Part shown: positions 1 through 11,271 of the stretch, one piece after another
How the letters are laid out: each line of letters opens with the position of its first letter
How positions within the stretch are numbered: the stretch's first letter is position 1
Source: Blumeriella jaapii
Lineage: Eukaryota; Ascomycota; Leotiomycetes; Helotiales; Drepanopezizaceae
Reading direction: 5' to 3'
Length of the DNA stretch: 64,000 nucleotides
Assembly (NCBI GenBank): GCA_009599575.1
Contig: VWND01000075.1
Span: forward strand, 930,001-994,000
Notes under the pieces: model-generated
What the model saw: only the letters and a program-made list of their open reading frames with translations
What the model was told of the DNA's origin: nothing
The model's database searches: none
Position numbers and translations under genes: made by a program

Positions 1-2160
1 CTACTTCCTCTGGTTTGCGGCCGGGAATTGGACGGTCTTGAAGAGTGATCCTCCTTCGAATTTGAGTATCACCAATAACCTACCTCGTTATGGAATGAGG
101 AAATGATCTCGAACGGAATGACACTTTGTCTGGCCATCGCCTAGACCTCCGATCATTGATCGCCAGATCATTACCATTCATGAATGGGAACAGCGCAATG
201 AGTCTGGGGGAGTGACTGTAGGAGAATCTCTGCTTGCCCGGCTGGGCACAGCAATGCGTTGAACACTCTGATCGCACACCCTAGCTTCACAGTCTATGGC
301 AATGTACTGTACGACAATCGAATACAATTTCGGCTTGAAGTTTCTCGAAGTCGACCGCTCTTGTTCTCAAATTTTCCTAAATCCCGGGTTACGCAGTGAG
401 GAGTCTTACATCCTGGCCTTTTGTCACTAAGCCACATGATGCTAAAACTTCGGACTCTAGCGATACCTTCTCTATTGTGCCCAAGACTGCTCCCATGCGC
501 AAAGCTCTTTCTCTAGGTACGTCTCTCTCACTTCTCTCCCGGCTTCATCTCTAAGGTAGGCAGTGTGAATAAGAGTTGTTCACAGAAATCGCAGGTCATT
601 CTTCTCGACTCTGCCTCGATAGCAGGAATGCGTCATGTCGTTCCCTCCCTTACAACTCCTCTTGATGGCTTTATAGCTAGTTTTACGTATCCCACTGGGG
701 TATGCTTCCCTATCGTGTTTGATGTTTCGTGGTTCTCGGCAACAGACTCGCCACGTTGCTTACTTCTTCTTGCGCAGTTGCTGTCTTTTTTTTTCTCATT
801 TCAAAACCACTCATTAGTGACATGAGACAAGGAAAACCAGCTGACACAAGCAGCTCCAAAATACGGCCACCGCTCTGCGCGATTAAAACCTTCCTTTGCA
901 TCGAATTAGAAATTGGCCTCGAAGCCGCTGTTCATGGAGCTGCTTGTTTCCCGCTGCTCGATAGGCACAGACATAGCTATATGCCTGTTTATAACAAGAA
1001 TCATTGCAATTATCTGTCGCTAGAGAAAATCTGCTCCAGAACTCAGGGTTCGGGTATCGTTCTCTCAGCAGGTCTTGTCCATCAACTCCCGTTGCTAAAG
1101 AAGGACCGCCAAGCCCTATCGTACGGATCTTCTCAGGTCAACACTGATCAACATTAAAGCGACCTAATCGCGCCTCACACGAGCCATACCCGAACGAGCG
1201 CAGCCTGTGAAACGATTTTCAATCTCGCTCTTGGATTGAGCAGAGTGACTTCTGCCCAAGCTTGAAGATCTCTCTCCCCTCTCGATGGAGCTAGTAAAAT
1301 CGAGCTTCTCTCACCTCATCACCCAACAGTGCCATCCAGTAATACAAGTCGCTGCAAAACAGGATCCATCAGTCGTACTTTGAAAGACGTGTGATGTAAC
1401 AGCATTTGCGCATCAGCAGCCAGATTCGTCAAGCCGTGCTCTGCCGACGATGACGATGCTGCCAAGAGCAACAACCCCTCTATCACACGCCCCTCGAACA
1501 AAGAGATGGAGATGCTCAGCCAAGCTGTCTCTTGGGCTATGAGAGATAACAGCCGTTTCTGCCAATTGGAAACCGAGAAACGGAAAATCCACAGCAGATT
1601 TCGTCCCACGCATCGAGCAGGTTGGCGTCCAGTGCCATGTCCAACCATACATCTATCTCGCTGGCACCATTTATTGTTGGTACCACGACGATAAGCAACG
1701 GCCAGTCCGAATCAAGGTGCTGGCGTGCCTATATCTTCCTCTTCCACATTGCATGCACAGTCTGTTGCGAGCGTATAATTGGCTGCACTTGAACAACAAC
1801 TTAGAAATTCGAGGTTGTTGTGACAAGCGCTCGGGTTCATGCATGGGGCTGGATTCTCAACTAACGATTTTCTTAGCTCTAATCATCCCATGGACCGAGC
1901 CCGAACTCAATTCACGCAGATCGGGTGAAGTTCCACAAAACAAGCACAAATCCTGGGGAATCGTGGCTTGGCTGCTCTATCACTGAGTGGAAATGGATGC
2001 CTTGGACATGGAGAACAGGGATTGCAGCATTGTGTTCGCTGATGATCAAGTTGTGGTGACAGGAGGTCCTGGCACGAGGCATGGCAGACAAAGGATCATT
2101 TATGTAAAGGGTGGCAGCCCCGGAGTCTTGGTCTGGCCCGGAATTACGATTCTCATTTTC
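1..2160. other. Base-balanced intergenic DNA, no supported gene
   Basis: This stretch has balanced composition and ordinary CA/TG content, with no RIP signature, so it looks like single-copy host DNA. Short open frames exist on both strands (565-825, 729-1157, 1319-1648, 1717-1986). None has a recognisable domain, they overlap each other in conflicting frames, and several have no plausible upstream context. A stretch around 1600-1720 reads fairly protein-like in one plus frame but is bounded by stops, and I could not find convincing splice sites to build an exon. It could hold UTR, a non-coding RNA or a decayed gene; I can support none of these. Confidence 0.5.
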
Positions 2161-2270
2161 AAACCCTAAGGACGAACAGAAACGTGAACCAATTGGCTCA
2201 AACTCGATAAACATCTACTACAAGTCTCCAACTACAGATACCAGCTCGCTACGGGTCCCCATCAACAAGC
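2161..2270 (+). promoter_or_regulatory. Probable 5' UTR/proximal promoter of the 2271 gene
   Basis: A CCAAT pentamer lies at 2189-2193, about 80 bases upstream of the ATG. The rest is CT/CA-rich, as is common in fungal leaders. The start codon sits in a good eukaryotic initiation context: A at -3 (2268) and G at +4. No clear TATA box was seen. Confidence 0.35.
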
Positions 2271-2885
2271 ATGGCGACTACCAGCACAACCAACACATCA
2301 ACTACCATCTCTTTCAACGAGGATTCTTTCCGTCCTCCCCTCTCACCTTCCCTCCCTCCCAGCGCCAGCCACGTCCCCAGCAAAACCCCATCATCGACAA
2401 CCAGCACCGCCAGCGACCCCGATAGCGTGCCCTACGACCCGGGGCACGCGCAGAACTGGACGACGACGACCGCGGCCGACTCCTGGGCCGTTCGCGAGCG
2501 CCGCCGGGCGTCCATGTGGGCGAAGGCCGAGATGCCGCTGCTGTCGCCGCCCAAAAAGGCCGGCGGGGCGCCGCGACGCGGCTCCGTGCTTTCGGTGTGG
2601 AAGGGCGGGAAGGACAAGGACGGCAGGGATATCCTCGTGCATGATGAAGGGGAGAGTAGTGGAAGCGAGGAGGAGGAGGAGGAGGAGGATCAGGTAGAGC
2701 CGTTGGGAGGGAAGGGGGCGGAGAGGAGGAGAAAGATGAGCGTGTCGAGTCGGGGGAGTGGCGGCGGGGGTAAGGGCGGTCGGCACGGGGTGCGGAGGGG
2801 GAGTATCTTGAGTTTGTGGAGTGGGGGGAAGGATGCGAGTGGAAGAGATGTGATGGTGCACGATGATGAGGAGTGGACGGATTAG
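2271..2885 (+). CDS. Hypothetical protein with two RRGS...GRD..HD repeats, 204 aa
   Basis: This is a single-exon 204-codon frame and the only convincing host gene here. Residues 1-60 are Ser/Thr/Pro-rich and probably disordered. Residues 75-98 are basic (RERRRASMWAK) followed by LLSPPKK. Two 25-residue repeats follow, at ~102-126 (RRGSVLSVWKGGKDKDGRD) and ~175-199 (RRGSILSLWSGGKDASGRD), each ending HD[ED]. They are separated by an acidic run (Glu133-139) and a Gly-rich basic linker (~150-174). There is no signal peptide or membrane segment. The RRxS cores match the general basophilic (PKA-type) kinase consensus, so phospho-regulation is a reasonable guess. The repeats resemble a short motif I associate with small uncharacterised ascomycete proteins, but I cannot name a family. 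The ATG was chosen for its strong context, and the frame ends at TAG 2883-2885. The gene lies ~0.4 kb from the AT-rich block and shows no RIP damage. Confidence 0.75.
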   Translation: MATTSTTNTSTTISFNEDSFRPPLSPSLPPSASHVPSKTPSSTTSTASDPDSVPYDPGHAQNWTTTTAADSWAVRERRRASMWAKAEMPLLSPPKKAGGAPRRGSVLSVWKGGKDKDGRDILVHDEGESSGSEEEEEEEDQVEPLGGKGAERRRKMSVSSRGSGGGGKGGRHGVRRGSILSLWSGGKDASGRDVMVHDDEEWTD

Positions 2886-3309
2886 GAAGAGAAAGGAGTT
2901 CTTTGCTTCTCCTTCTTTTTCTTCTCCGTGTTCTTGTTGGTTGTTCGTTTGTCTAGCGCTGGTTGGCGGTTCAATAATTCGGTTCTTCTAGATCCATGTT
3001 TTTGTCTTGTTTTTTGATCTGGTTCGATGTGGGAGCAGAAAAAAAGAAAGAATAGGGGAGGAATCGGGAAGAGATATACCCAGCTGGCGATGCGGAGGCA
3101 CTGCTTGTATGCCAGGCCACGACTTATGAAAAACATTACCGAATTTTCCATTTATACTACTGTAACACCACCGTTCATCTGAGCGCTTCTTTTCTCGTTC
3201 AGTGCTCGTTCGATCCAGCTAGCGAGCGCCTTTCGCTTGAATCTGATCAATAAGCAGCATCACGATTATTTCCTCACGCCCAACTACTCACTTATTCCTA
3301 CATCCTTCA
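2886..3309. other. 3' flank of the 2271 gene and edge of the repeat block
   Basis: A pyrimidine-rich stretch (~2900-2945) is a plausible 3' UTR. Composition stays balanced to about 3300 and then turns AT-rich with RIP-like bias. No gene is seen. The exact 5' end of LINE E is somewhere between about 3160 and 3330. Confidence 0.45.
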
Positions 3310-3421
3310 TAATATACACGGATTCTACTTTTTGTTCGCAATAATTATTAAATTCACTGCATTCGATTCGAAAAACTCGTTTTTTTCCGAATCTCGAGGA
3401 ATCAGTTCGAAAGCTCGTCGC

Positions 3422-3685
3422 TGTGACGATCTAATCAGTCGGAGGGCTGGGAGATCAGTCAACTGGTCGCCGTGTTCATATGGTATAAGAAACGAGCCTT
3501 TGGTTCTGTAATAAAAATATTTACTTAGAATTAACAACTGCAGAAGGCAGAAGTTGCTAAAAAGAAAGAGCTTTATATATATAATAGTTTTTATAATTGA
3601 TAGGAGACCTATTAAAAGACTAAGAAGTTTGCAATTATACGTAGTTACTGGAATAATACGAAAGGCAAACGAGTGAATCGTTATA
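3422..3685 (-). repeat. A1 3' LTR (264 bp)
   Basis: It begins TGTGACGATC on the plus strand and ends ATCGTTATA (original CA mutated to TA). The left, outer portion keeps many G/C bases; the inner portion is mutated. It lacks the 28-bp internal duplication seen in the A2/A3 LTRs. Confidence 0.9.
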
Positions 3686-3689
3686 TTAT

Positions 3690-4324
3690 TCCTTCGTCCG
3701 AAAAAAGCGCGCTCTCGAGCTTTTATTTATTGGTACGTTATTATTTAAATAATCGTACGAATTTAAATTTTCGGAATACGCTTTCAGCCAGTCTATAAGT
3801 TTTGCAAAAAAACCGGAGAGTTTTTTATGCGCTAAATGAAAGTCGCGCATCTTTAGAAAAGCGTATATAAAATCAGACGCGGAATACCACGTAAGATTTT
3901 TATTTAAGCCTATTTAAAAAGCTTTGTATTAAAAGGTTTTTCGTTGCATTCGATAGGCGATTAATTTCTCGATTTCGTATTTAAGCTTATTAGTTATATT
4001 AATAAATTTAAGAGTTGAATTAATCTGATCTGGAAGCGCGTCGTTAGCTGCTTTACGCAGTCGATTAGCGTAAAAAACTAGGTGTACGTTTACAATATTA
4101 AAAAGGTCTAGCTTAAAAGCGTTGTCGAAAATTTTGGCTATAATTTTGAAAAGGCCGTTTGTAGGATTGTCGAGTTTGCGAAAAGGCCGGAAGATCGGAA
4201 ATAAACGCATATCGAGCTATACGTAATCGCCAACGTTAAAATCGATCGCGCGACGAGATTTATTCGCATTTTTTTTTATTTTATCGTAGGCTTATTAAAG
4301 GTGCGATTTGACGAGGTTTCAGGC
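3690..4324 (-). pseudogene. A1 pol C-terminus: integrase end and chromodomain-like tail
   Basis: The minus-strand reading (open for 93 codons at 3929-4210) shows the integrase C-terminal block RKLDNPTNGLF..I followed by VHLVFYANRLRKAANDALP, typical of the C-terminal domain of fungal chromoviral integrases. It continues into the Tyr/Trp-rich tail seen in full in A2. It is truncated at 4324 by insertion of C and resumes at 11690. Confidence 0.75.
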
Positions 4325-4329
4325 GTCGT

Positions 4330-4742
4330 TGTAAGAATTGAAAGGCAGGGAAACACTAGTTTAGACAATAGAGCTCAGATAAAATTGGATTAATAGTCAG
4401 ACTGATTTCTATCTTCTACATTTCTAGTAGAAGGCGTGTATAAATACAAAAGGAGAGGTGGAGCCTTCGAGAAAAGTATTTCCCAGGAAACCAGGCGAAT
4501 CCTATTTAATATGCTTTTCCAACTTTTATCCCGACCTTTTTTTATTTTTTTTAATATAATCTTAATAACTGATTTTTTAGCAATTATTTTTATAAAATAT
4601 TTTATTTAAATATTATTTCTAGCTTTTATAATACTATCCGGCTTTTACGGCCTATCCGCAGAAAATGCTATTCGAAAATTAGTAAAAAGCAAAAGGTTTT
4701 GGCGGATTATTTAATTTATATACGTAATATTAGTTTTTGATA
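4330..4742 (-). repeat. Element C 3' LTR (413 bp)
   Basis: It starts TGTAAGAATT on the plus strand and ends TTTTTGATA. The outer ~170 bases are nearly unmutated, while the inner half is rich in TA and poly-T compared with the partner LTR. Confidence 0.9.
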
Positions 4743-4997
4743 TTACTTTTTTTTTTAAGCTTTTGGTTTTTAAAAGCGATTGATTTTTTTATGCGTATGC
4801 TTTCGTATATAGCGTGCGTTACGCCTTCGAAATAACGTGCGGTTTTTTCCGCTTTTAATCGTAAATTATAATTGTTTTTTTCGTTTTCGATCGTGAATTA
4901 TAGCTGTTTTGCTGTTTTGTTTTTTTTGTTTTCGATAGCGCTTCGTATTTTCGTTAAAAAAGCTTTTTTTTTTAAAATGGCCGCTATTTTTCTGTTT

Positions 4998-5031
<34 letters not shown>

Positions 5032-5283
5032 TTTTTCGTCAACTTTTTTTTTTATTTTAATTAATTGTTTTTCGCCGCGTTCGCCGCAAACTTTTAAAAT
5101 GCTTTTGATTTTTATCTGCTTTCGATGCGCTCGCTTAATTTTACGCGAAAGCATCACAGCGGATTTTTTGCTTTTTTGCGTTTTCGAACTTCTTAACGTA
5201 AAATGCAACCGTTGTAAAGCTTCGTATATTTAATGCTTTTTTGTAAATCCTTTAGATTTTTATTCGAATTCGCTTTTAATTAA
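4743..5283. other. Element C 3' region: T-rich tract, no gene
   Basis: Between the 3' LTR and the antisense frame lies very T-rich DNA, including a run of about 29 T at ~5000-5029. The polyF/polyK frames spanning it are artefacts of the homopolymer. Confidence 0.5.
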
Positions 5284-5799
5284 TTACAAATTCCTGTCGT
5301 ACGCGTTATTAAAACGCAAACTTTTTTCGCGAATTTTAACGATTTTATAAATCGTTTCGATATTGCTACCGCCGCTACCGTTTTTTTTTCTTTTGCTGCC
5401 GAAGCCAAAGCTTTTGCTAAAACTTTTATCGATTTTATTATTTACGACGCTTATATAAATCGTTTAAAAAAAAGTAACGCTTCGGCTTTTATAATAATCG
5501 GAAATCGTACGAATCGCGCCGCGGCTCGGGCTGCCGCTGCTGCTGCTGCGCCCGTTTTTGCCGGTTTGGCGGCTGCTGCTATTTTAAAAGCTTTGGCTGC
5601 GCCGGCCTTTTTATTTAACGACGCTAATATAAAACGTATTTTCCGACGTTTCGAAAACGTCGTTCGGATTTATTTTAATTAATTAAATCAAATTTTGGAT
5701 TTTTACGAAAATATCGTAATTGCAATTCAGAATTCGATTACGGCTATCGTAAAAGTTTTAATTAAAATAAATCGAATATTTTGCGAATTTGTTTAATAT
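5284..5799 (+). other. Ala-rich open frame antisense to element C pol
   Basis: On the plus strand, opposite to pol, codons from 5284 to ~5799 form one frame with a single internal TAA (5682-5684, explainable as CAA). The centre, ~5510-5600, encodes an Ala-rich segment (NRAAARAAAAAAAPVFAG). It is followed by NDANIKRIFRRFENV and then by helical-looking DFYENIVIAIQNSITAIVKVL. There is no ATG, but several ATA codons (e.g. DAYIN, DANIKR) could be ATG changed by TpG-to-TpA. The opposite strand also has a fairly open Ala-rich frame with two stops, because GCN-rich DNA tends to be open both ways, so the coding strand is uncertain. I recognise no family. It may be a passenger ORF or a composition effect. 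Confidence 0.35.
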
Positions 5800-5809
5800 T
5801 AATTTTTTT

Positions 5810-7460
5810 TAGCCTGCCGCTGCTTTTAAATCTGAAAAAAATAGCGATAACGATAAAAAAAAAAATAACGATAAAAATAAATTGATTTAGCGGCGGTTTT
5901 AGGATTTTTTAAATATTTTTGTTTTTTTTTCTTTGCTTTTACGGCGCGCATTCGTTATTATTCCGTTGTTATTATTTATCGTATTTTTCAAATATTTTTT
6001 TATAATTTTTTTTACGTTTGTAAAATGGTTTTCTGGCTTTTAAAAGTTTTCGCTTAATAAATAGCTTTTTTATCGTATTAAATAATATCGGCCTTTTTTT
6101 ATATTTTTATAAGCTTGTATTAATTTAACTTCGTATTTTTCGGGTTTTTGGAATTTTATTATATTATTTTTCGGCTCGGTATCGTTCCGATTCTGCCAAA
6201 ATTCTAGTAAAAAAACGTAGAAAGTATCGTAAATACGATATTAAAAAAAAAGCTCGAATTAATAAGCTTGGCCGTGTTCGTATATAATTCGCTTAATTTT
6301 AAAAGATTTTAAATATTTATTTAAAAGCTTTCGAAAAAATCGCAGCTATCGAAAGTTTTTAATCGATAATAATATTTTATCGTTTATTTGAAATCTAATT
6401 TTTTTATGTTTAGCGTCGTAAAATCTTTTGTAATTCGCGTTAGCTTTTTTTAGCTTTTTACTAAGTATTTTTTTTTTTTTTTATAATATTTTAATTCGTT
6501 TTTCCGCTGACGGTATTTTTTTTTTTACGACGTCGCTTTCGACGTTGTTATTAAGTTTTAAATAAAAGCCGTATAATATACGAAAAAAAATAAAACCCGT
6601 AAAAGCGTATATCGAATTATTATACGTAAATTCGGCTAAAGCAAGCTTCGTAGCCTAATCGTTTTATCGATAATCGTAATACGTGCGAAAATAAAATTTT
6701 AAAATTTGATTTTAACGTTTCGTTTGGCCATTTGTTTAAAAATGGAAAACGATGCTTAATCGACGTCGTATTTGTAAATGAAATATTATTAAAAACCAGA
6801 ATTTATTAATAAAAACTAATTTTTTGTTTATAATAATTTTTTTAAAACAGCTAAAATTTTTGTAAACGTATTATATAAATATTTTAGCTAAATTTAAAAC
6901 TAAAATCGTTTTTTGTATCGGTATATATTTCGATAGCTTCGTATATCGGTTTATTATAACGAATATCGAATCGTAAATACGATTTCGTTTTTTGCTAAAA
7001 AATAAATCCGTAATAAAATTTATAGTTATTTTTTTTAAAAATTTCGTAAAAATCGAAAAAAAAGCTAATTCGCTATAGGATCGGTGCTTTTTAAGCTTGC
7101 TTTTTTGGCATTTTCCATACGTATTAACGTAACGCTTTACGTCGCTTCGTAAACCAGGCCAGAAATATTTTTTTTCGATTAATTTTAGCGTTCGCCGAAA
7201 ATTTTAATAGTCGGCGGTCGGATCGTCGTAATTAATTTTTAATATTTCGCTTTTAATAGCGCTTTTATTCGAAATATACGCACGTTTTTTATAACGTAAT
7301 AATTTATTTTAGCTTATACGCCAATGTTTTTCGAATCCGGTTCGATTGTTTTACGAAGCCGATTCGTACGTTTTTTATAATATAAAAAAATCAAATTTTT
7401 ATAATTTAAAAATAATTTTATAAATCGGTTTTGTTAATTCGTTATTAGCCGTTTCGGATT
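5810..7460 (-). pseudogene. Element C integrase with C-terminal chromodomain
   Basis: On the minus strand the zinc-binding region and start of the core are readable near 7150-7050 (GLVYEAT, TLIRMENAKKASLK; family WPGLR.DV..YV..C..CQ..K). The core continues to ~6200. Near 6155-5990 the reading YEVKLIQAYKNIKKGRYYLI, then KSYLLSENF.KPENH, matches a chromodomain (original RWKSY...ENFWKP, with Trp codons now stops). Chromodomains of chromoviral integrases steer insertion toward methylated-histone chromatin. Several in-frame stops are present. Confidence 0.75.
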
Positions 7461-7563
7461 ATAATAATACAGCGGCTACGCTCCGTAGTATATATTATTT
7501 GCAATTAGTAATATTAGCAAAAAATAATCCGGCGAAAAAGCTTTTTATTTGGCTTTTTTCCGC

Positions 7564-7908
7564 TTACTTTTTACTTTTTGATTCCGTTAATAAAAGCTTC
7601 GAATATTTATCGGCGCGAAATAATTTATATTCCGATTTTAAACGTATTTTTATTGCGAAAAACATTTTAGAATTTTTTAAATAAGCTAATCTTAGCTTAC
7701 GATACAGCGTAAGTAATTGTTCGTTATTTTTTTTTAAATTTTTTTTTAAATCTGGCCGGCGGAAAAAACTATCCGCCGGGTTAAAAACTTCTGTTTTATA
7801 TTCGATTGCAAAATCGTATTCAGCTAGCTCGTCGGTCCATTTCGCTTGGCGTTCGTTTAAACGTTTTTTCGTAAAAAAATATTTCAAATTATAATAATTT
7901 GTACGCAT
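7564..7908 (-). pseudogene. Element C RNase H, C-terminal part
   Basis: A 114-codon open stretch on the minus strand contains KRLNERQAKWTDELAEYDF and IEYKTEVFNPADSFFRRPDL, the hallmark end of the Ty3/gypsy RNase H domain (LN.RQARW...L..FDF.I.Y..G..N.ADALSRRP). It joins RT upstream (higher coordinates) and integrase downstream. Confidence 0.8.
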
Positions 7909-9300
7909 AATAATAACGTCGGAAGCGCTACGTAAATATTGGCTTTATTATTTAAAAACGTAAATTATAATTATTAGCTTAGCGTCGTAAATCTTATATT
8001 TTTGTTTTATAAAAAAAAGCTTTTTCGAATAATATACGATAAAATGCCAACGTGCTCCCGTATTTTTTTTAAATAATTAAAATAATATTTCGTTTATAGC
8101 GAATTTCGAAGCGTTTGTTTCGATTTGAATTTTTAATCGAAAATCGAAATAACGTAAAATCGATGCTTAGTAAAACTTTTTTTTTAAAAATAAAAAAGCG
8201 AGCTTCGCTTCGAATAAAAAACGAAAAGGGCCCGATATTTTTTTTCGTTGCATTTTTTTTAAAAGATTTATAATAGATCGGCAAAACTTAGCGTAGTTTT
8301 TAATAAAACGTTTGTAAAAATTAGTAAAATTCAAAAACATTTAAATATTTCGCCACGTAATAAAAAAAGGCTATTTCCGAATATTATTTATTTTTTTTAG
8401 ATCCATTTTAATTTTCGTAAAAGTAACGACGAAGCTTAGGAATTCAATCGTATTCGTATCGAAAACATATTTTTTTAGATTTTCGTAAAGTTTATTAATA
8501 CGAAGTTTTTCGAAAACTTTTTTATCGCGTTTATATAATCGTCGGAGTTTTCGAAAAATATTAAAATATCGTCGAAGTAAATTATATACGTAATATTTAT
8601 TAAACCGATTAAAGCTTAATTAATATACGCTTGGAAAATTGCTGATGCGTTCGAAAAGCCGAAAAGTAATACGCAGTACTCGAAATATTCGTAACGAATG
8701 CGAAACGCAATTTTCTATTTATTTTTCTTTTTTATTCGAAAGCGGTAATACGCCTAAGTAAAATCTAGCTTAGTAAATATTTTAGTTTTTTTTAAACGAT
8801 TCAAAGTTTCGTTTATAAAAAGTAAAAAAGTTCGATTTTTAATCGTAATTGCGTTTAAACTTTTATAATCGACGTAGAATCGTAAACTTCCGTTTTTTTT
8901 CGGTATAAATATTACCGGTGCGCCGGCAGAGCTAATAAATCTTTTTATCCAGCTTTTTTTTAAATTCGAATCGAAATATTCGCGTAATTTAATAAATTCA
9001 GATTCCGATAAAAAATAGATTGATTTTTAAAAAAAAGTCTTTTTTTTTCGCGAAATTTATTCGATATTTTATAAAATAGTAAAAAGCTAAAATAACCGCG
9101 GCGGTATCGTCGAATACGTCGGCGTAGTCGTCGTATTTAAAAAGTAATTAATGCTGTTTTTTAATAGCTTTTTTTAAAACGATACAAAACGCTTGCTTTT
9201 TTTTAAATTTCTTTTTAAAACGTTTAATTATAACGAAATTAAATTATAAGCGTTCGATTAAATATCGCTACGATTTAGTTCGAAAGCTTATAACGGGGTC
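7909..9300 (-). pseudogene. Element C reverse transcriptase and RNase H N-terminus
   Basis: The active-site block reads IIYFDDILIFFENSDDYI on the minus strand, with YFDD at 8568-8579, so both catalytic Asp codons survive here. Downstream come EFLSFVVTFTKIKMDLKKIN and FTNFYKRFIKNYA, the conserved thumb/connection blocks of Ty3/gypsy RT, then the N-terminal RNase H. Stop codons interrupt the frame at several former Gln/Trp positions. Confidence 0.75.
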
Positions 9301-9479
9301 GATATTTCGCAATTAAAAAAATCCTAAAATAAATAAAACTTTTAAAATATTTATATCGCAAGTTATAAAATCGTTTTGTATTTTTTTAATTGTTTTATAA
9401 TTATTAATAGCGCGAATAAATTGCGTATGCGTGTCGTAAATAATTACTTTTTTTTTCTTAATCGTAAATAAATTAATAC

Positions 9480-9700
9480 GTTTTTAAATTGGTTTTTATT
9501 TATATTTAATTAATAACTTTTGGATTACGCAGTTTTTTTCCGCGCCGCAATCGATAAAAGCTCGTTTCGTACGAATTTCGCTTTTGGCTTTTTAATTTCG
9601 ACTGAAATTATTATTTTTTGCTTTTTTTTTTCGTTCGATTTTATTAGCAACGACGAAATTAAAATCGAGCGAAAGTTTTTTTTAAATTTTTAGATTTGTT
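9480..9700 (-). pseudogene. Element C aspartic protease
   Basis: Around 9540-9580 the minus strand reads FIDCGAEKNCVIQ, matching the retropepsin active-site signature with D-C-G in place of D-S/T-G. It lies between the gag zinc knuckles and RT, as expected. It is fragmentary because of frameshift-like gaps and stops. Confidence 0.55.
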
Positions 9701-9709
9701 AGCTTCGAG

Positions 9710-11250
9710 GCAATTTGGAATTATATATTTTTTTTTGTTGCATTTATAGCATTCGACTTTTAGATAATTAGCTATGCGATGCCTTTTTTTTTAGCAGCGA
9801 TTATATTTCGAAAAATAAAAAAAATCGTTAAAAATTCTAGGATTTTAAAGGATTTTGTTAAAATTATCGTTTTTTCGCTTTCGTTTTTTTTTTTATAACG
9901 TATTTTCGAATCGAAAACGATATATATTTGTTTTAGCTTTTAAGCTTTAATCGTAAATATAAGTTTTTTTTTTCTTTTTTTTTTGCGCTCGTTTCGTCGT
10001 TTATTATTTTTCGTTTCGTCGTTGATAATTTTATTAATATTTTCGATACGACGAGCGATTAATACTAATTTTTCGTGCGAGCTTATAGCTGCAATATTAT
10101 TTCGTTTGATAATTTTTTTTTAAAAAGTAGGTCGGAGTTTTGCGAAAAGCATTTTTTTTTTAGTCGCATCGTTTATTATTTGCAACTGCTGTTCGAAATT
10201 ATTTAAATAAGCAACGAAATCGTTAACTGATTTATGCTTTTTTTATTTCGCTTTATCGTATAAATTCGAAGCCGCGATTTTTCGATTTTCCGCATTTATT
10301 AAAAAGTCTAATATTTATTTTTTAAAATCGTTTTATATAATTCGAATATTCGTAAAACGTCGTTCGTATCCGATTTTTTTTTTTTTTATTTTATCGTCGA
10401 AAGCTAAAACATAAGCGTTAATTTTTTTTTGATCGGTATAAAATATTACTTTTTTATTTTAGCGAAAGCTTCGCTTTGCACGCCGAATAAAAAATTAAGC
10501 TTTTTTAATATTTTTCTTTCGATATATTAAAAAGTCTTTTATTTTTAATATTTTTCGGCTCGAATTCGCTATATTTTTTACAAAAAGTATAATATGCTCA
10601 AAAAAAATACTAAATCGTTTTTAATAAATATTATTATCGTAATGCTTCGAGGATATTTTATAATAATCGCCTTAAATTATTTTCTGTCTTTTTTTAATTA
10701 AAACGATATTAAAAAGTATAGAAATCTTTTTTTCGATATTTTCGAAAGCGTCGAGTTTTCGTTGAAATTATTTAATTTTTTTTCGGAATTCGTTTCGGCG
10801 TTTTTTGGTTTTTTCGAGTTTTTTAATTATTTCGTAAACTTTTTTTTTTATTTTTTTTTGCTTTATTTTAGCTCGTATTTTTTTTATTTTTTTACGTTTA
10901 TCGTTTTCTTTTTGTTCGGCGCGGATTCGTTTATTAATCAAATAAATCAAAGTTTCGGTGGAAAGTCTTTCCGAATCGCTTTGAACGTGGCTTTTTTTAA
11001 TAATTTTTTCGATAAAAAGAATTAAAAAGTCGTCGCGCCTTAATAATAAAATATTTTCGGCCTTTGGTAAAATTGATAACGTTAGAAGAAACGATAATAC
11101 GAAGTTTTTCTAAGCAGCCGAAAGTGCTGGGTTTTTAAATAGCTGGAAGTGCCTGTTTTTTGCGAATGCGAAAAGCTATAATATCGATAATAACGATATA
11201 AATATAATAGTATAATAAAAAGTTGTTTTAATAATATCGAATTGCCGTTC
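9710..11250 (-). pseudogene. Element C gag with two CCHC zinc knuckles
   Basis: At ~9800-9715 the minus strand reads C.KKRHRIANY then ECYKCNKKKYIIPNC. With RIP allowed for, this is two consecutive CCHC knuckles (C..C...GH....C), the nucleocapsid part of gag. The upstream gag region to 11250 has only short open pieces, and the 10762-11025 plus-strand frame is an antisense shadow. Confidence 0.6.
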
Positions 11251-11271
11251 CGGTAAATAGAAAAATCAAAA

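Noticed and set aside
1319..1652. Two overlapping minus-strand frames that could be a frameshifted gene
   Set aside because: No conserved motif in either frame and no supporting features; probably chance.
565..1986. Several 60-140-codon open frames in the base-balanced left end
   Set aside because: They overlap in conflicting frames, have no recognisable domains, convincing splice structure or good start context, and length alone is weak evidence here.
4872..5208. PolyF (plus) and polyK (minus) open frames
   Set aside because: Produced by a ~29-bp T run and T-rich flanks in element C.
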